Below, piece after piece: positions 6,121 to 12,405 of a stretch of 12,405 bases of DNA (positions within the stretch are counted from its first letter, which is position 1; each line of letters opens with the position of its first letter). Origin of the DNA: JBEKCP01 sp050014815. Its GTDB lineage: Bacteria > Planctomycetota > Planctomycetia > Pirellulales > Thermoguttaceae. The notes beneath the pieces were generated by a model. That model saw only the letters and a program-made list of their open reading frames with translations, had not been told where the DNA came from and searched no databases. A program made the translations under genes and the position numbers. The stretch lies in NCBI GenBank assembly GCA_050014815.1, contig JBEKCP010000100.1:1-12405 (forward strand). The letters are read 5' to 3'.

Positions 6121-7863
6121 CTACCATCGGAACTCCAGCCCCAAATCCAGGCCCTGGGCCCAGAAAGTGCTCGTCCGGTTCGGGTACGCGGGGTGGCTAT
6201 CGATGGTGGCCAGCCCCGGCGCGGTCGTCTGCAGGTCGATCTGATCGCCGGCGCGGGCGACTCCGCTCCAGGCCAGGAAGTCGTACCCCAGGGTAACTTG
6301 GGCGTGCTGCGTCGCCTGGTAGCCCAACTTGAGCCTAATCTCGGGAACGGCCGAGAAGTGATCGGCACTGTGCGGACCGCCGTTGGTGGATTTGGTCAAC
6401 AGATCGCCGTTGGGGTCCAAGGTGGTGGTGGGGTTGCCCGCGGTTTTGTTGCTGGTGGTCGTGCTGTTGAATCCGCTGACCAGACCGGTCTGGCGGGTAT
6501 TGCCCAGGGCGATCCGCGGCGAAAAATCCAGCAACCAGCGGTTGCGGCGGAACTCCATGTCCACCCCGATCTCGGCGCCGTTGAACTGGTTGCGGGTGCT
6601 GAAGTTGTCCTCGCCCACGAAGGTCGTATTCGTGCCGTCCGTGGTAGTCAACTGCTCGGTGACGTCCACCCGGTCGTCCAGTTGCAGATACCGGTATCCC
6701 AGGATCAGGTTGGAGCGGTAGCTGTCGTGGACGGTTGCGCACGAGCAGGGATCGTTCCAGCAGGAGTCGGCGTGGCACATGGCGAAGCGCATCAGGGCGG
6801 CGGCCCCCTGGAATCGGGTGGCGGCATCGACGAGGATGGCGCCGTCAAGGGTATTGGGAAACGCGACTTTTTCGGCACGCTGCCCGACCCCTATCCCCGG
6901 GGGGTGGTTCGGGTCCTCGTTGAAGAAAGGCCGAAACAGGGTCGGATCGCCGTCGGACCAGGCCCGGTAGTGCGTCGCCGCTTCCCCCAGGCGAAAGTAC
7001 TCGCCTTCGATCCCGACCATCTCGCAGGGGTCGAACCACTTGCCGACCTGGATGCGGCCGCCGGAGCGGAACTGGTCGTCGATGTTGTCGTCGCCGAACA
7101 GGACGCTCGTGCCCGGCTGGCCGAGGGCGCCAGGGTGCGCGTCGGACACCGAGCCGGTCGTCACCAGCGGCGGGACGTGCATGCCGCGCATCCACCACGC
7201 CAGATACTCCGTATCGACCCAAATGCCCGTGGGGCCGCAGCACATTCTCGGCCCGCACGGCTGGCACGGTCCGCACGGCCCTCCGCAGCCACAGGTCGCA
7301 GGATAGCCGCCCTCGACGCCGCACGGGCAGCCGGGGCCAGGACCCGCGGACAACTCCGGAGGGCCGGGCAGGGGCTCGCCAGGGGTGAACGTATCGACCG
7401 GCACGGGCACGAGTGGCCCCTGCGGCGCCGGCGCCGGGATCGGCTCTTGGTGCTCGGTGCGGCGGATCGCCGAGGGACGGTCCGTCGATGCCTCGGCCGG
7501 ATAGTGCGCCACGGCGACGGCCCTCGCGCCGGAACCCAGTTCTTCAGCCCTCAACAGCGGCATGTCACCGGCGGGCAGCCGGCGCATCGTGCCGCGGAGA
7601 GTGATCTGCCGGCCCAAGTAGGGCTCCAGTTCCAGGCCCGGCTTGGGACTGACGTATCCCCGGACCACGCCCCAACGGTCTATCACCGTGTACGGCGCTA
7701 TCCCGCTCTGGTCCGAGGCGTTGTGCTGGAGCGTGCCGCTGAGCGTAAAGCCCGGCCCCTCCTCGGAAAAAGCCGCCAGACCGGTGGCTGGCGAAGCGCC
7801 CAGCGCGGCGGCGGAGGTTGCCGTGAGGAGAGCGAAAACGAGAGCGATCTGTTGGCGGTACAC
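6121..7863 (-). CDS. BBP7-family outer-membrane beta-barrel protein
   Basis: A 580-residue product. A signal peptide spans about residues 1-23. Residues 38-107 form a small beta-rich module (FTLSGTLQ, PYTVIDRWGVVRGYV, PYLGRQITLRG) often seen ahead of planctomycete envelope proteins. A proline-rich linker (140-178) leads to a nine-cysteine hinge at 179-209. From GIWVDTEYLAWWMRG (213-227) to the end, alternating hydrophobic strands and a terminal aromatic residue (GLDLGLEFRW) are typical of a BBP7 barrel. The likely location is the outer membrane; the substrate or role is unknown. The start is GTG at 7863: it is the only usable start after an in-frame TAA about 50 bases upstream, and AAGGG lies about seven bases before it. 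Confidence 0.85.
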   Translation of the reverse strand: MYRQQIALVFALLTATSAAALGASPATGLAAFSEEGPGFTLSGTLQHNASDQSGIAPYTVIDRWGVVRGYVSPKPGLELEPYLGRQITLRGTMRRLPAGDMPLLRAEELGSGARAVAVAHYPAEASTDRPSAIRRTEHQEPIPAPAPQGPLVPVPVDTFTPGEPLPGPPELSAGPGPGCPCGVEGGYPATCGCGGPCGPCQPCGPRMCCGPTGIWVDTEYLAWWMRGMHVPPLVTTGSVSDAHPGALGQPGTSVLFGDDNIDDQFRSGGRIQVGKWFDPCEMVGIEGEYFRLGEAATHYRAWSDGDPTLFRPFFNEDPNHPPGIGVGQRAEKVAFPNTLDGAILVDAATRFQGAAALMRFAMCHADSCWNDPCSCATVHDSYRSNLILGYRYLQLDDRVDVTEQLTTTDGTNTTFVGEDNFSTRNQFNGAEIGVDMEFRRNRWLLDFSPRIALGNTRQTGLVSGFNSTTTSNKTAGNPTTTLDPNGDLLTKSTNGGPHSADHFSAVPEIRLKLGYQATQHAQVTLGYDFLAWSGVARAGDQIDLQTTAPGLATIDSHPAYPNRTSTFWAQGLDLGLEFRW

Positions 7864-7908
7864 AACAAGGCCCTTGTGAAAAGAGACATCCCCCCCGGAA
7901 AACTCTGC

Positions 7909-7937
7909 GTATTAGGTATCGGCCGCTTAATCGACAA
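7909..7937 (-). promoter_or_regulatory. Weak promoter-like pair upstream of the barrel gene
   Basis: On the minus strand TTGTCG (7937-7932) and TAATAC (7914-7909) are 17 bases apart, with only partial matches to the sigma-70 consensus. They would give a leader of about 40 bases before the GTG at 7863, containing a run of seven G at 7896-7890. The surrounding 7900-8040 stretch is less GC-rich than the genes. Nothing else is visible in this gap besides the inverted repeats at 8051-8150. Confidence 0.25.
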
Positions 7938-8050
7938 ACTCGCACAAATCTGCACAATCGGAAAAGTCTTGCAGGACAAGTCAGACTGCGCAGATTGCCA
8001 AGGCGCGAAAATGGGGTTAATGAGAAGAATAGCGTAGGTTGATATGCACG

Positions 8051-8150
8051 TTTAGCGGGCGGGCCGGGTACCCTCTGGGTGCGCCGTGTTCCGACCGGCG
8101 CTCCCGCGGCGGGCAAGCCCGCCCGCTAAACCGCCCCCGCTAAACGGCGG
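8051..8150. repeat. Inverted-repeat element, possible terminator of the propeller gene
   Basis: TTTAGCGGGCGGGC (8051-8064) is the exact complement of GCCCGCCCGCTAAA (8117-8130), a 14-bp stem. The right arm can instead fold locally, because GGCGGGC (8108-8114) and GCCCGCC (8117-8123) are complementary. CCCGCTAAAC at 8122-8131 is repeated at 8136-8145, itself inside CCGCC/GGCGG arms. The element begins seven bases past the propeller gene's stop and lies upstream of the barrel gene, so it could end transcription, although it has no U-tract; it may equally be an interspersed genomic repeat. Confidence 0.75.
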
Positions 8151-8156
8151 TATCCA

Positions 8157-9422
8157 TCAACGTGACGTTCTTGCCCCAATTGCCATCACCTGGGACTTCG
8201 TCCGCAGGTACATGACTCCGCCTGCGATCGCGGGCGTGCTCTGACTGGGCTCGCCGAGGTCAACCTGCCCCAGCAGCCTGTACTGGTCCGTGGCGGCCAG
8301 GACCACCGCCGTTCCTGTGCTGGAGATGCAGTAGAGCCGCTCCCCCGCTCGAACCGGGGAACCGAAGAACTTTCCCGGCACCCGCTCCTGCCAAAGCCTC
8401 TTCCCGGTCAGAGCGTCCAGACAGGTAACGATCCCCTGGTCGCTCCAGAGGAACAAGAGGTTGCCTCGGGCCACGGGGGTCACGACATAGGGCAACTTGC
8501 CCTCGACCTCGTATGCGACTTTCGCCTCAACCTTCTTGTCCGGATCGCCTGGCCGGACGGCGACCATTTTCTTGCCGCCGCCCCCCTCGCCGCAGGCGGC
8601 GAAGACGAGCCCTCCGGCGATCACCGGCGAGCCCACGGTGCGGTGGGTGAGCACGTCGAGTTCCCAGCGGACGGCCCCCGTCCTTGGATCGAGGCTGCTG
8701 AGCCCGTCGGCCCAACTGGTCAGGATGATCTCCGCCTGGCCGCCGGGGGGCGTATAGACGATGGGGGTCGAATAGCCGGCCTTTCGGCTCCGGCGTTGGG
8801 TGGCCCACCGTGTCTTGCCGGTCGCACACTCGACGGCGGTCACGCGGCTTTCGCCGTCCTGGTCGTTGGGGACGATCACCAGGTCGCCGTACACGATCGG
8901 CGAGGCGCCGAAGCCGTGTTCGGCCACCAGGGGCCCGAAATCCCGCCGCCACTCCTCTTGCCCATCTTCCCGGCGGAGGGCGACGAGCACGTACTGTTGG
9001 TCTGTAGCCCAAGTGACATAGATCCGCTCTGCGTCCACGGCCGGCGTGGACGAGGCGAAGCTGTTCAGGGGGTTCTTGGGACGACGCTTCGAGGGAAACT
9101 GTTTGCGCCAGACCAGCGTGCCGCTGGCCGAGTCGAGACAGTATACCAGTTGCGAGGCATCCTCCGCGTCGGCCGCGGTGATGTAGACTCGGTTTGCCCA
9201 AACGACGGGGCTGGAGTGCCCCTGGCCGGCCAGTTTCACCCGCCACAGGTAGTCCCGATCTGCCCAGGTAGTGGGGATGCCGGCCGCTTCGGACTCACCG
9301 GAGCCGTTGGGCCCGCGGAATCGGCTCCACTCTTGGGCGAGTGCCGAATCGAGCAGCGGCCAGAACAGCAGCAACCATTTGAGGCAGCGGCACATAAGAA
9401 TGCAGTATAAGCGGTGAAACAT
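8157..9422 (-). CDS. Secreted PQQ-like beta-propeller repeat protein
   Basis: A 421-residue product. The hydrophobic stretch at about 14-29 ending SALA before QEW is a signal peptide. FRGPNGSG at 35-42 is the typical opening of planctomycete propeller proteins. Propeller blades carry the repeated turn motif with G and W: DSASGTLVW (97-105), ECATGKTRW (198-206), DPRTGAVRW (245-253) and DALTGKRLW (336-344). Family members with these motifs are usually periplasmic or outer-membrane, sometimes called PQQ-binding-like; a cofactor or enzyme activity cannot be inferred, because catalytic residues of PQQ dehydrogenases are not visible. The start is uncertain: ATG at 9422 or the internal ATG at 9395, neither with a good ribosome-binding site; the shorter form gives the more usual signal peptide. 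The gene diverges from the protease gene. Confidence 0.85.
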   Translation of the reverse strand: MFHRLYCILMCRCLKWLLLFWPLLDSALAQEWSRFRGPNGSGESEAAGIPTTWADRDYLWRVKLAGQGHSSPVVWANRVYITAADAEDASQLVYCLDSASGTLVWRKQFPSKRRPKNPLNSFASSTPAVDAERIYVTWATDQQYVLVALRREDGQEEWRRDFGPLVAEHGFGASPIVYGDLVIVPNDQDGESRVTAVECATGKTRWATQRRSRKAGYSTPIVYTPPGGQAEIILTSWADGLSSLDPRTGAVRWELDVLTHRTVGSPVIAGGLVFAACGEGGGGKKMVAVRPGDPDKKVEAKVAYEVEGKLPYVVTPVARGNLLFLWSDQGIVTCLDALTGKRLWQERVPGKFFGSPVRAGERLYCISSTGTAVVLAATDQYRLLGQVDLGEPSQSTPAIAGGVMYLRTKSQVMAIGARTSR

Positions 9423-9464
9423 CGGCGGGAAAGGCGGAGGCGGGAGGATCCGCCGGGCCCGATC

Positions 9465-9493
9465 TTGTTTCCCGCCCGATTTCGGGATACCAT
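9465..9493 (+). promoter_or_regulatory. Promoter-like pair upstream of the protease gene
   Basis: TTGTTT (9465-9470) and TACCAT (9488-9493) are 17 bases apart and partly match the sigma-70 consensus. They would give a leader of roughly 130 bases. They lie in the 209-base divergent gap between the propeller and protease genes, which has no other gene. Planctomycete promoters are not well defined, so confidence is low. Confidence 0.22.
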
Positions 9494-9631
9494 GGGGAGA
9501 TGTAGTCTGCGCGGGCTGAACTGCGACGTTTCACCGTCGGAAACGTATCATTACTGGCCGCGCACGGTATCACGACGCTCGGAAGCGCTCGGGGCGTCTT
9601 TTCCACTCCCCCACGGATTGAAGGCTGCTGA

Positions 9632-11707
9632 ATGAGTAACATGCGCACTGCCGCCTATCGGCGGATTTCGGCCGGTTTGCTGTGTATCGGGCTGCTGGCT
9701 TCAGGTTTGGCGCCGCTCCTCCGGGCGGACGTTACGGCCCCCACGGCGAGTGATCGCCAGGTCGCCCTCGCGGTGACCGAGCTGCTCAAGCGGGAACACC
9801 TGCTGCGGCACCCGCTGGACAAAGAGATCTCCCAGCGGTGCCTGAAGACGTTCCTCCAGGCCCTGGACCCGATGAAGGTCTACTTCTATCAGTCGGACGT
9901 CGACGAGTTCTCGAAGCAGAAAGACTTGCTGGCCGAGCAGGCGCAGCGGGGCGATATCCGCTTCGCCTACACGGTCCTTGCAACCTTCCTGGCGCGGGTC
10001 GACGAGCGGGTCCGAATGGTCGACCAGATCCTGGCCGTGCCGCACGATTTCACCAAGGACGAGGAGATGGTCGTCGACAAGGACGCGCTCGGCTACGCCA
10101 AGACGCCGGAAGAGGCCTTCGACCGCTGGCGGAAGCGGATCAAGTACGACCTGCTGGCCCTGAAGGCCGACCATGCCGACGGCAAGCCGGATCACAGCGA
10201 CGGCAAGACGCCCGTCCAGCGCCTCACGCAGCGATACCACAGCTTCGCCAAGCGGATGCACCAGACGAGCGACGAGGACCTGCTCGAAATGTACCTGACC
10301 TCGCTGACGACCGCCTTCGATCCGCACACCAGCTACATGTCGCCCTCTTCGGTCGAGGAATTCAAGATCATGATGCGGCTGCAACTGGAGGGGATCGGGG
10401 CCTCGCTCCAGAGCGTCGACGGCCTCACCGTGGTCAAGACGATCATCCCCGGCGGCGCCGCCGACAGGGAAGGCCACCTCAAGGTCGAAGACAAGATCAT
10501 CGGCGTCGGCGACGGGGAAAACGGCGAGATCACCGACATCGTCGATATGGTGCTCCGGGACGTGGTCCACATGATCCGCGGGAAGCCGGGCACCGTCGTC
10601 CGGCTCCAGGTCACCTCCACCAAGGACCCGCAGCCGAAGATCATCAAGATCACCCGGGCCACGATCGAACTGAAGGACCACGAGGCCAAGGGCGAGATCT
10701 TCGACGCCGGGCGGCGGGCGGACGGCCGCCCCTACCGCGTCGGGGTGATCGACCTGCCCAGCTTCTACATGGACATGGAGGGCGCCCGCCACGGCATGAC
10801 CGAGTTCAAGAGCACCACCCGCGACGTCCGCCGCATCCTCGACGACTTCAACACCAAGCAGGTGGACGCCGTCGTGCTGGACCTCCGCAAGAACGGCGGG
10901 GGCTCGCTCACGGAGGCCATCAACCTGACCGGCCTCTTCATCAACGACGGGCCGGTCGTACAGGTCAAGGACGCCGACGGCCGCGTCACCCCCTACAACG
11001 ACCTCGACCCGACCATCTCCTGGTCGGGGCCGCTGGTGGTCCTGATCAGCAAGTTCAGCGCCAGTGCCAGCGAGATACTCGCCGGGGCGATCCAGGACTA
11101 CGGCCGCGGCCTCGTGGTCGGCGACCACGCCACGCACGGCAAGGGGACCGTGCAGAGCCTCCTGAACCTGGGCGAGCAACTGTTCCGCGTCCCCAACGCC
11201 CCGAAGATGGGCGAGTTGAAGATCACGATGCAGCAGTTCTACCGCCCGTTGGGCGACAGCACCCAGAAGCGCGGCGTGCTCTCCGACGTCGAGCTGCCCG
11301 CCCTCTCGTCGCACCTCGACGTGGGCGAGGCCGACCTCGACTACCCGCTGCCTTTCGACCAGGTCGCCGCGCAGCCCTTCAAGCGGTTCGGCTACGTCAA
11401 CCCCGTGGTGGTCGATCAGCTCCGCCGCCTGTCGGCCGACCGGTGCGCGGCCGGCGAGAAGTTCCAGAAGGTGCTCCGCAACATCGCCCGCTACAAGGAG
11501 CAGAAGGCCAAGAAGACCGTCACGCTCAACGAGGCGAAGTTCCTCAAGGAGCGGGCCGAGCTCAACGCCGACAAGGAAGAGGAAAAGACGATCGAGAAGC
11601 TCAACGACTCGAGCCCCAACGCCATCGAGCGGGACTTCTACCTCGACGAGGTCTTCGCCATCGCCATCGACTTCATCAACCTCCGCCAGGTGGCCAAGGC
11701 CAACTGA
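9632..11707 (+). CDS. prc: Carboxy-terminal processing (tail-specific) protease, Prc/Tsp type, family S41
   Basis: A 691-residue product, close to the usual Prc length. A signal peptide covers about 1-32. The N-terminal Tsp-type region (about 40-235) includes AFDPHTSYMSP at 228-238. A PDZ domain spans about 245-330 (GIGASLQ, IIPGGAADREGHLKVEDKI). The S41 protease core lies at about 370-555, with VVLDLRKNGGGSLTEA at 414-429, the catalytic Ser478 in FSASASEI and the catalytic Lys504 in HGKGTVQ, equivalent to the Ser452/Lys477 pair of E. coli Prc (one residue more between them here). A Prc-specific C-terminal region follows to the end. The enzyme acts in the periplasm, degrading or trimming proteins from their C-termini. 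GAAGG seven bases before the ATG at 9632 supports that start; ATG at 9641 is possible. It is not in an operon with its neighbours. Confidence 0.93.
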   Translation: MSNMRTAAYRRISAGLLCIGLLASGLAPLLRADVTAPTASDRQVALAVTELLKREHLLRHPLDKEISQRCLKTFLQALDPMKVYFYQSDVDEFSKQKDLLAEQAQRGDIRFAYTVLATFLARVDERVRMVDQILAVPHDFTKDEEMVVDKDALGYAKTPEEAFDRWRKRIKYDLLALKADHADGKPDHSDGKTPVQRLTQRYHSFAKRMHQTSDEDLLEMYLTSLTTAFDPHTSYMSPSSVEEFKIMMRLQLEGIGASLQSVDGLTVVKTIIPGGAADREGHLKVEDKIIGVGDGENGEITDIVDMVLRDVVHMIRGKPGTVVRLQVTSTKDPQPKIIKITRATIELKDHEAKGEIFDAGRRADGRPYRVGVIDLPSFYMDMEGARHGMTEFKSTTRDVRRILDDFNTKQVDAVVLDLRKNGGGSLTEAINLTGLFINDGPVVQVKDADGRVTPYNDLDPTISWSGPLVVLISKFSASASEILAGAIQDYGRGLVVGDHATHGKGTVQSLLNLGEQLFRVPNAPKMGELKITMQQFYRPLGDSTQKRGVLSDVELPALSSHLDVGEADLDYPLPFDQVAAQPFKRFGYVNPVVVDQLRRLSADRCAAGEKFQKVLRNIARYKEQKAKKTVTLNEAKFLKERAELNADKEEEKTIEKLNDSSPNAIERDFYLDEVFAIAIDFINLRQVAKAN

Positions 11708-11746
11708 CGCCGCGCGACCAACCCCGCCCGCCGGACCGCCGGGTGG

Positions 11747-11839
11747 CCCCGATAGCTTGCTGTCGGGGTGCCAAAGGCACAAGAGGCCGTACTGAAGCCT
11801 CTTGCCGCTAGTGCGGCCCGGATAGGCAAGCTATCCGGG
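11747..11839. repeat. Array of five contiguous hairpins with overall mirror symmetry
   Basis: Five hairpins follow one another without gaps: CCCCGATAGC/GCTGTCGGGG (11747-11768, one G-T pair), GTGCC/GGCAC (11768-11780), AAGAGGC/GCCTCTT (11781-11803), GCCGC/GCGGC (11804-11817) and CCCGGATAG/CTATCCGGG (11817-11839). Hairpins 1/2 and 4/5 share one base at their junction. The centres of hairpins 1 and 5, 2 and 4, and 3 are symmetric about position 11792. The left outer arm (GATAGCTTGC, 11751-11760) is also complementary to GCAAGCTATC at 11827-11836, so the whole element can fold as one long palindrome instead. It lies 39 bases after the protease gene's stop and may terminate it. Confidence 0.85.
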
Positions 11840-11878
11840 TCACCCACGGGTTTGTCCGGGAGTCATGCTGAGGCATAA

Positions 11879-12037
11879 CCCATAAGCCTGAAAAAGACTC
11901 CCGCCCCTTTTTGCATTCGTCTTTGGGGCAAGATCGGCGAGGCGGGAGGAAAGTACTTGCGAGTTGTGTTGCTGGAGGACGGGGAGACCGTGCACAACGC
12001 TTTTTTCGATCGCGAATTCGCCGGAGGAGGAACATGA
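11879..12037 (+). pseudogene. C-terminal stub of a lost partner gene upstream of DUF2283
   Basis: In the frame ending with the TGA at 12035-12037, the sequence is open back to a stop at 11876 and reads as protein near its end: GKYLRVVLLEDGETVHNAFFDREF. This resembles the C-terminal strand-and-tail pattern of small partner proteins that often precede DUF2283 genes (DUF4258-like, toxin-antitoxin style); I recognise the pattern, not a specific family member. No start codon with a plausible N-terminus exists in the open stretch, so most of the gene is missing. Its stop overlaps the next gene's start as ATGA, the usual sign of translational coupling in a former operon. Confidence 0.4.
12023..12030 (+). 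promoter_or_regulatory. Shine-Dalgarno GGAGGAGG of the DUF2283 gene
   Basis: A purine-rich GGAGGAGG ends three bases before the ATG at 12034 and gives a good pairing region at the usual distance when the first GGAGG is used. It lies inside the C-terminal codons of the upstream stub, so the two frames share this region. Confidence 0.6.
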
Positions 12038-12258
12038 AAGTCAAGTACTTTCCCGACACCGACACTCTCCTCGTCACGCTCAACGATAAGGAGATCGCCG
12101 AAACTCGCGATCTGAACGAGAACGTTTTGGTCGAGCTTGACAATCAGGGGAGTGTTGTGAGCGTGACCATCGAACATGCCAAGCAGCAGACGGATGTCAG
12201 CGAGTTCTCCTACCAGCTTGCCCCCGCTGCCCCAACAACGAGCCTTTCGGGCTTGTAA
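12034..12258 (+). CDS. DUF2283 domain-containing protein
   Basis: A 74-residue product, MKVKYFPDTDTLLVTLND onward, with the family pattern of a short beta-rich fold: a K-x-x-Y-F/Y-D-x-x-x-D-x-L start, an acidic middle (RDLNENVLVELD) and G-x-V-V-S-V-x-I-E. DUF2283 proteins are small, of unknown biochemical function, and often stand next to DUF4258-type genes in toxin-antitoxin-like pairs. The ATG at 12034 has a GGAGGAGG run at 12023-12030 just before it and overlaps the stop of the upstream stub by four bases. The C-terminal tail after about residue 60 is low in conserved features. If the pair was a toxin-antitoxin unit, this is the surviving presumptive antitoxin-like half; that role is inferred. 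Confidence 0.85.
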   Translation: MKVKYFPDTDTLLVTLNDKEIAETRDLNENVLVELDNQGSVVSVTIEHAKQQTDVSEFSYQLAPAAPTTSLSGL

Positions 12259-12339
12259 GAGAACGCCCAGGCTCGCGTGGGAACGTACCCGGTGGCCGCT
12301 CCCGGGGCGCTCCGCCAGGGGGACCTTGCCGTGGTTGTA

Positions 12340-12369
12340 GAGGCGGCGCCTCGGGGACGCGGAGCGTCC
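12340..12369. repeat. Two short adjacent hairpins near the window end
   Basis: GAGGC/GCCTC (12340-12352) and GGACGC/GCGTCC (12355-12369) each have a 3-base loop. The 12259-12405 stretch after the DUF2283 gene contains no gene that I can support; its GGACGCGGAGCGTCC and TGGGAACG-type fragments resemble interspersed planctomycete repeats. Confidence 0.5.
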
Positions 12370-12405
12370 GCTCAGTGCGTTCGCGCGGAGAGTCTCCATG
12401 GCGGG

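Noticed and set aside
6106..8037. 643-codon plus-strand open frame opposite the barrel gene
   Set aside because: It is an antisense shadow rich in R, G and A without recognisable motifs; the minus-strand frame has a signal peptide and barrel.
9701..11782. 693-codon open frame on the minus strand opposite the protease gene
   Set aside because: It is the mirror of a GC-rich gene with strong third-position bias; its product is a run of V, L, E, D and H without any domain, while the plus-strand frame has all Prc motifs.
9838..11811. 657-codon second plus-strand frame inside the protease gene
   Set aside because: A frame-shifted shadow, extremely rich in R, G and P, with no start signal.
11893..11929. 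Possible pseudoknot from AAAGAC/GTCTTT and GCCCC/GGGGC
   Set aside because: The two stems interleave but leave no loop bases between the 3' arms, which is unlikely to fold; it also lies inside the decayed stub.

Overview
This GC-rich window most likely comes from a planctomycete, probably of the Pirellulales type. Several lineage-flavoured protein signatures support this: an LEPR-XLL-type N-terminal signal on a surface protein, a BBP7-family outer-membrane barrel, a cysteine-rich protein with repeated YTV motifs, a PQQ-type propeller opening with a FRGPNG motif, and a small membrane protein with an NPYESP motif near its N-terminus. The intergenic gaps hold long palindromic elements, which are also frequent in these genomes.

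Layout. Positions 1-96 (minus) hold the 5' end of a transposase-like gene that runs off the window. Next are a small three-helix membrane protein (225-605, plus), a start-less gene fragment (606-869, plus), a nested inverted-repeat element (1046-1144), and an IstB-like gene remnant (1143-1478, minus) whose stop codon abuts that element. From 1536 to 9422 all genes are on the minus strand. In transcription order they are a secreted PQQ-like propeller (9422-8157), an inverted-repeat element, a BBP7 barrel (7863-6121), an LEPR-XLL/SdrD-B/DUF11 surface protein (6038-4116), a GspF/PilC-type type II secretion membrane protein (4094-3057), and a secreted protein with 51 cysteines (2771-1536). On the plus strand a Prc-type tail-specific protease (9632-11707) is transcribed divergently from the propeller gene. 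It is followed by a mirror-symmetric array of five contiguous hairpins (11747-11839). A DUF2283 gene (12034-12258) comes next, preceded by what looks like the C-terminal stub of a lost partner. The last 147 bases hold only short hairpins.

How the genes may work together. The minus-strand run is a cell-envelope cluster: propeller, outer-membrane barrel, cell-surface adhesin-like protein, secretion platform protein and cysteine-rich wall protein. The LEPR-XLL protein and the GspF-like protein are only 21 bases apart and probably cotranscribed, which suggests a functional link between a surface protein and an otherwise orphan secretion or pilus component. The BBP7 protein has a nine-cysteine hinge and lies near the 51-cysteine protein, so disulfide crosslinking in the envelope is conceivable but unproven. 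The protease is a periplasmic quality-control enzyme and probably an independent unit. The two ends of the window are accessory-like, with mobile-element remains, headless gene fragments and repeats.

No complete new defence or metabolic system is visible. The most unusual signals are the three large intergenic palindromes, each able to fold in alternative ways, and the surface-protein/secretion-protein pair.
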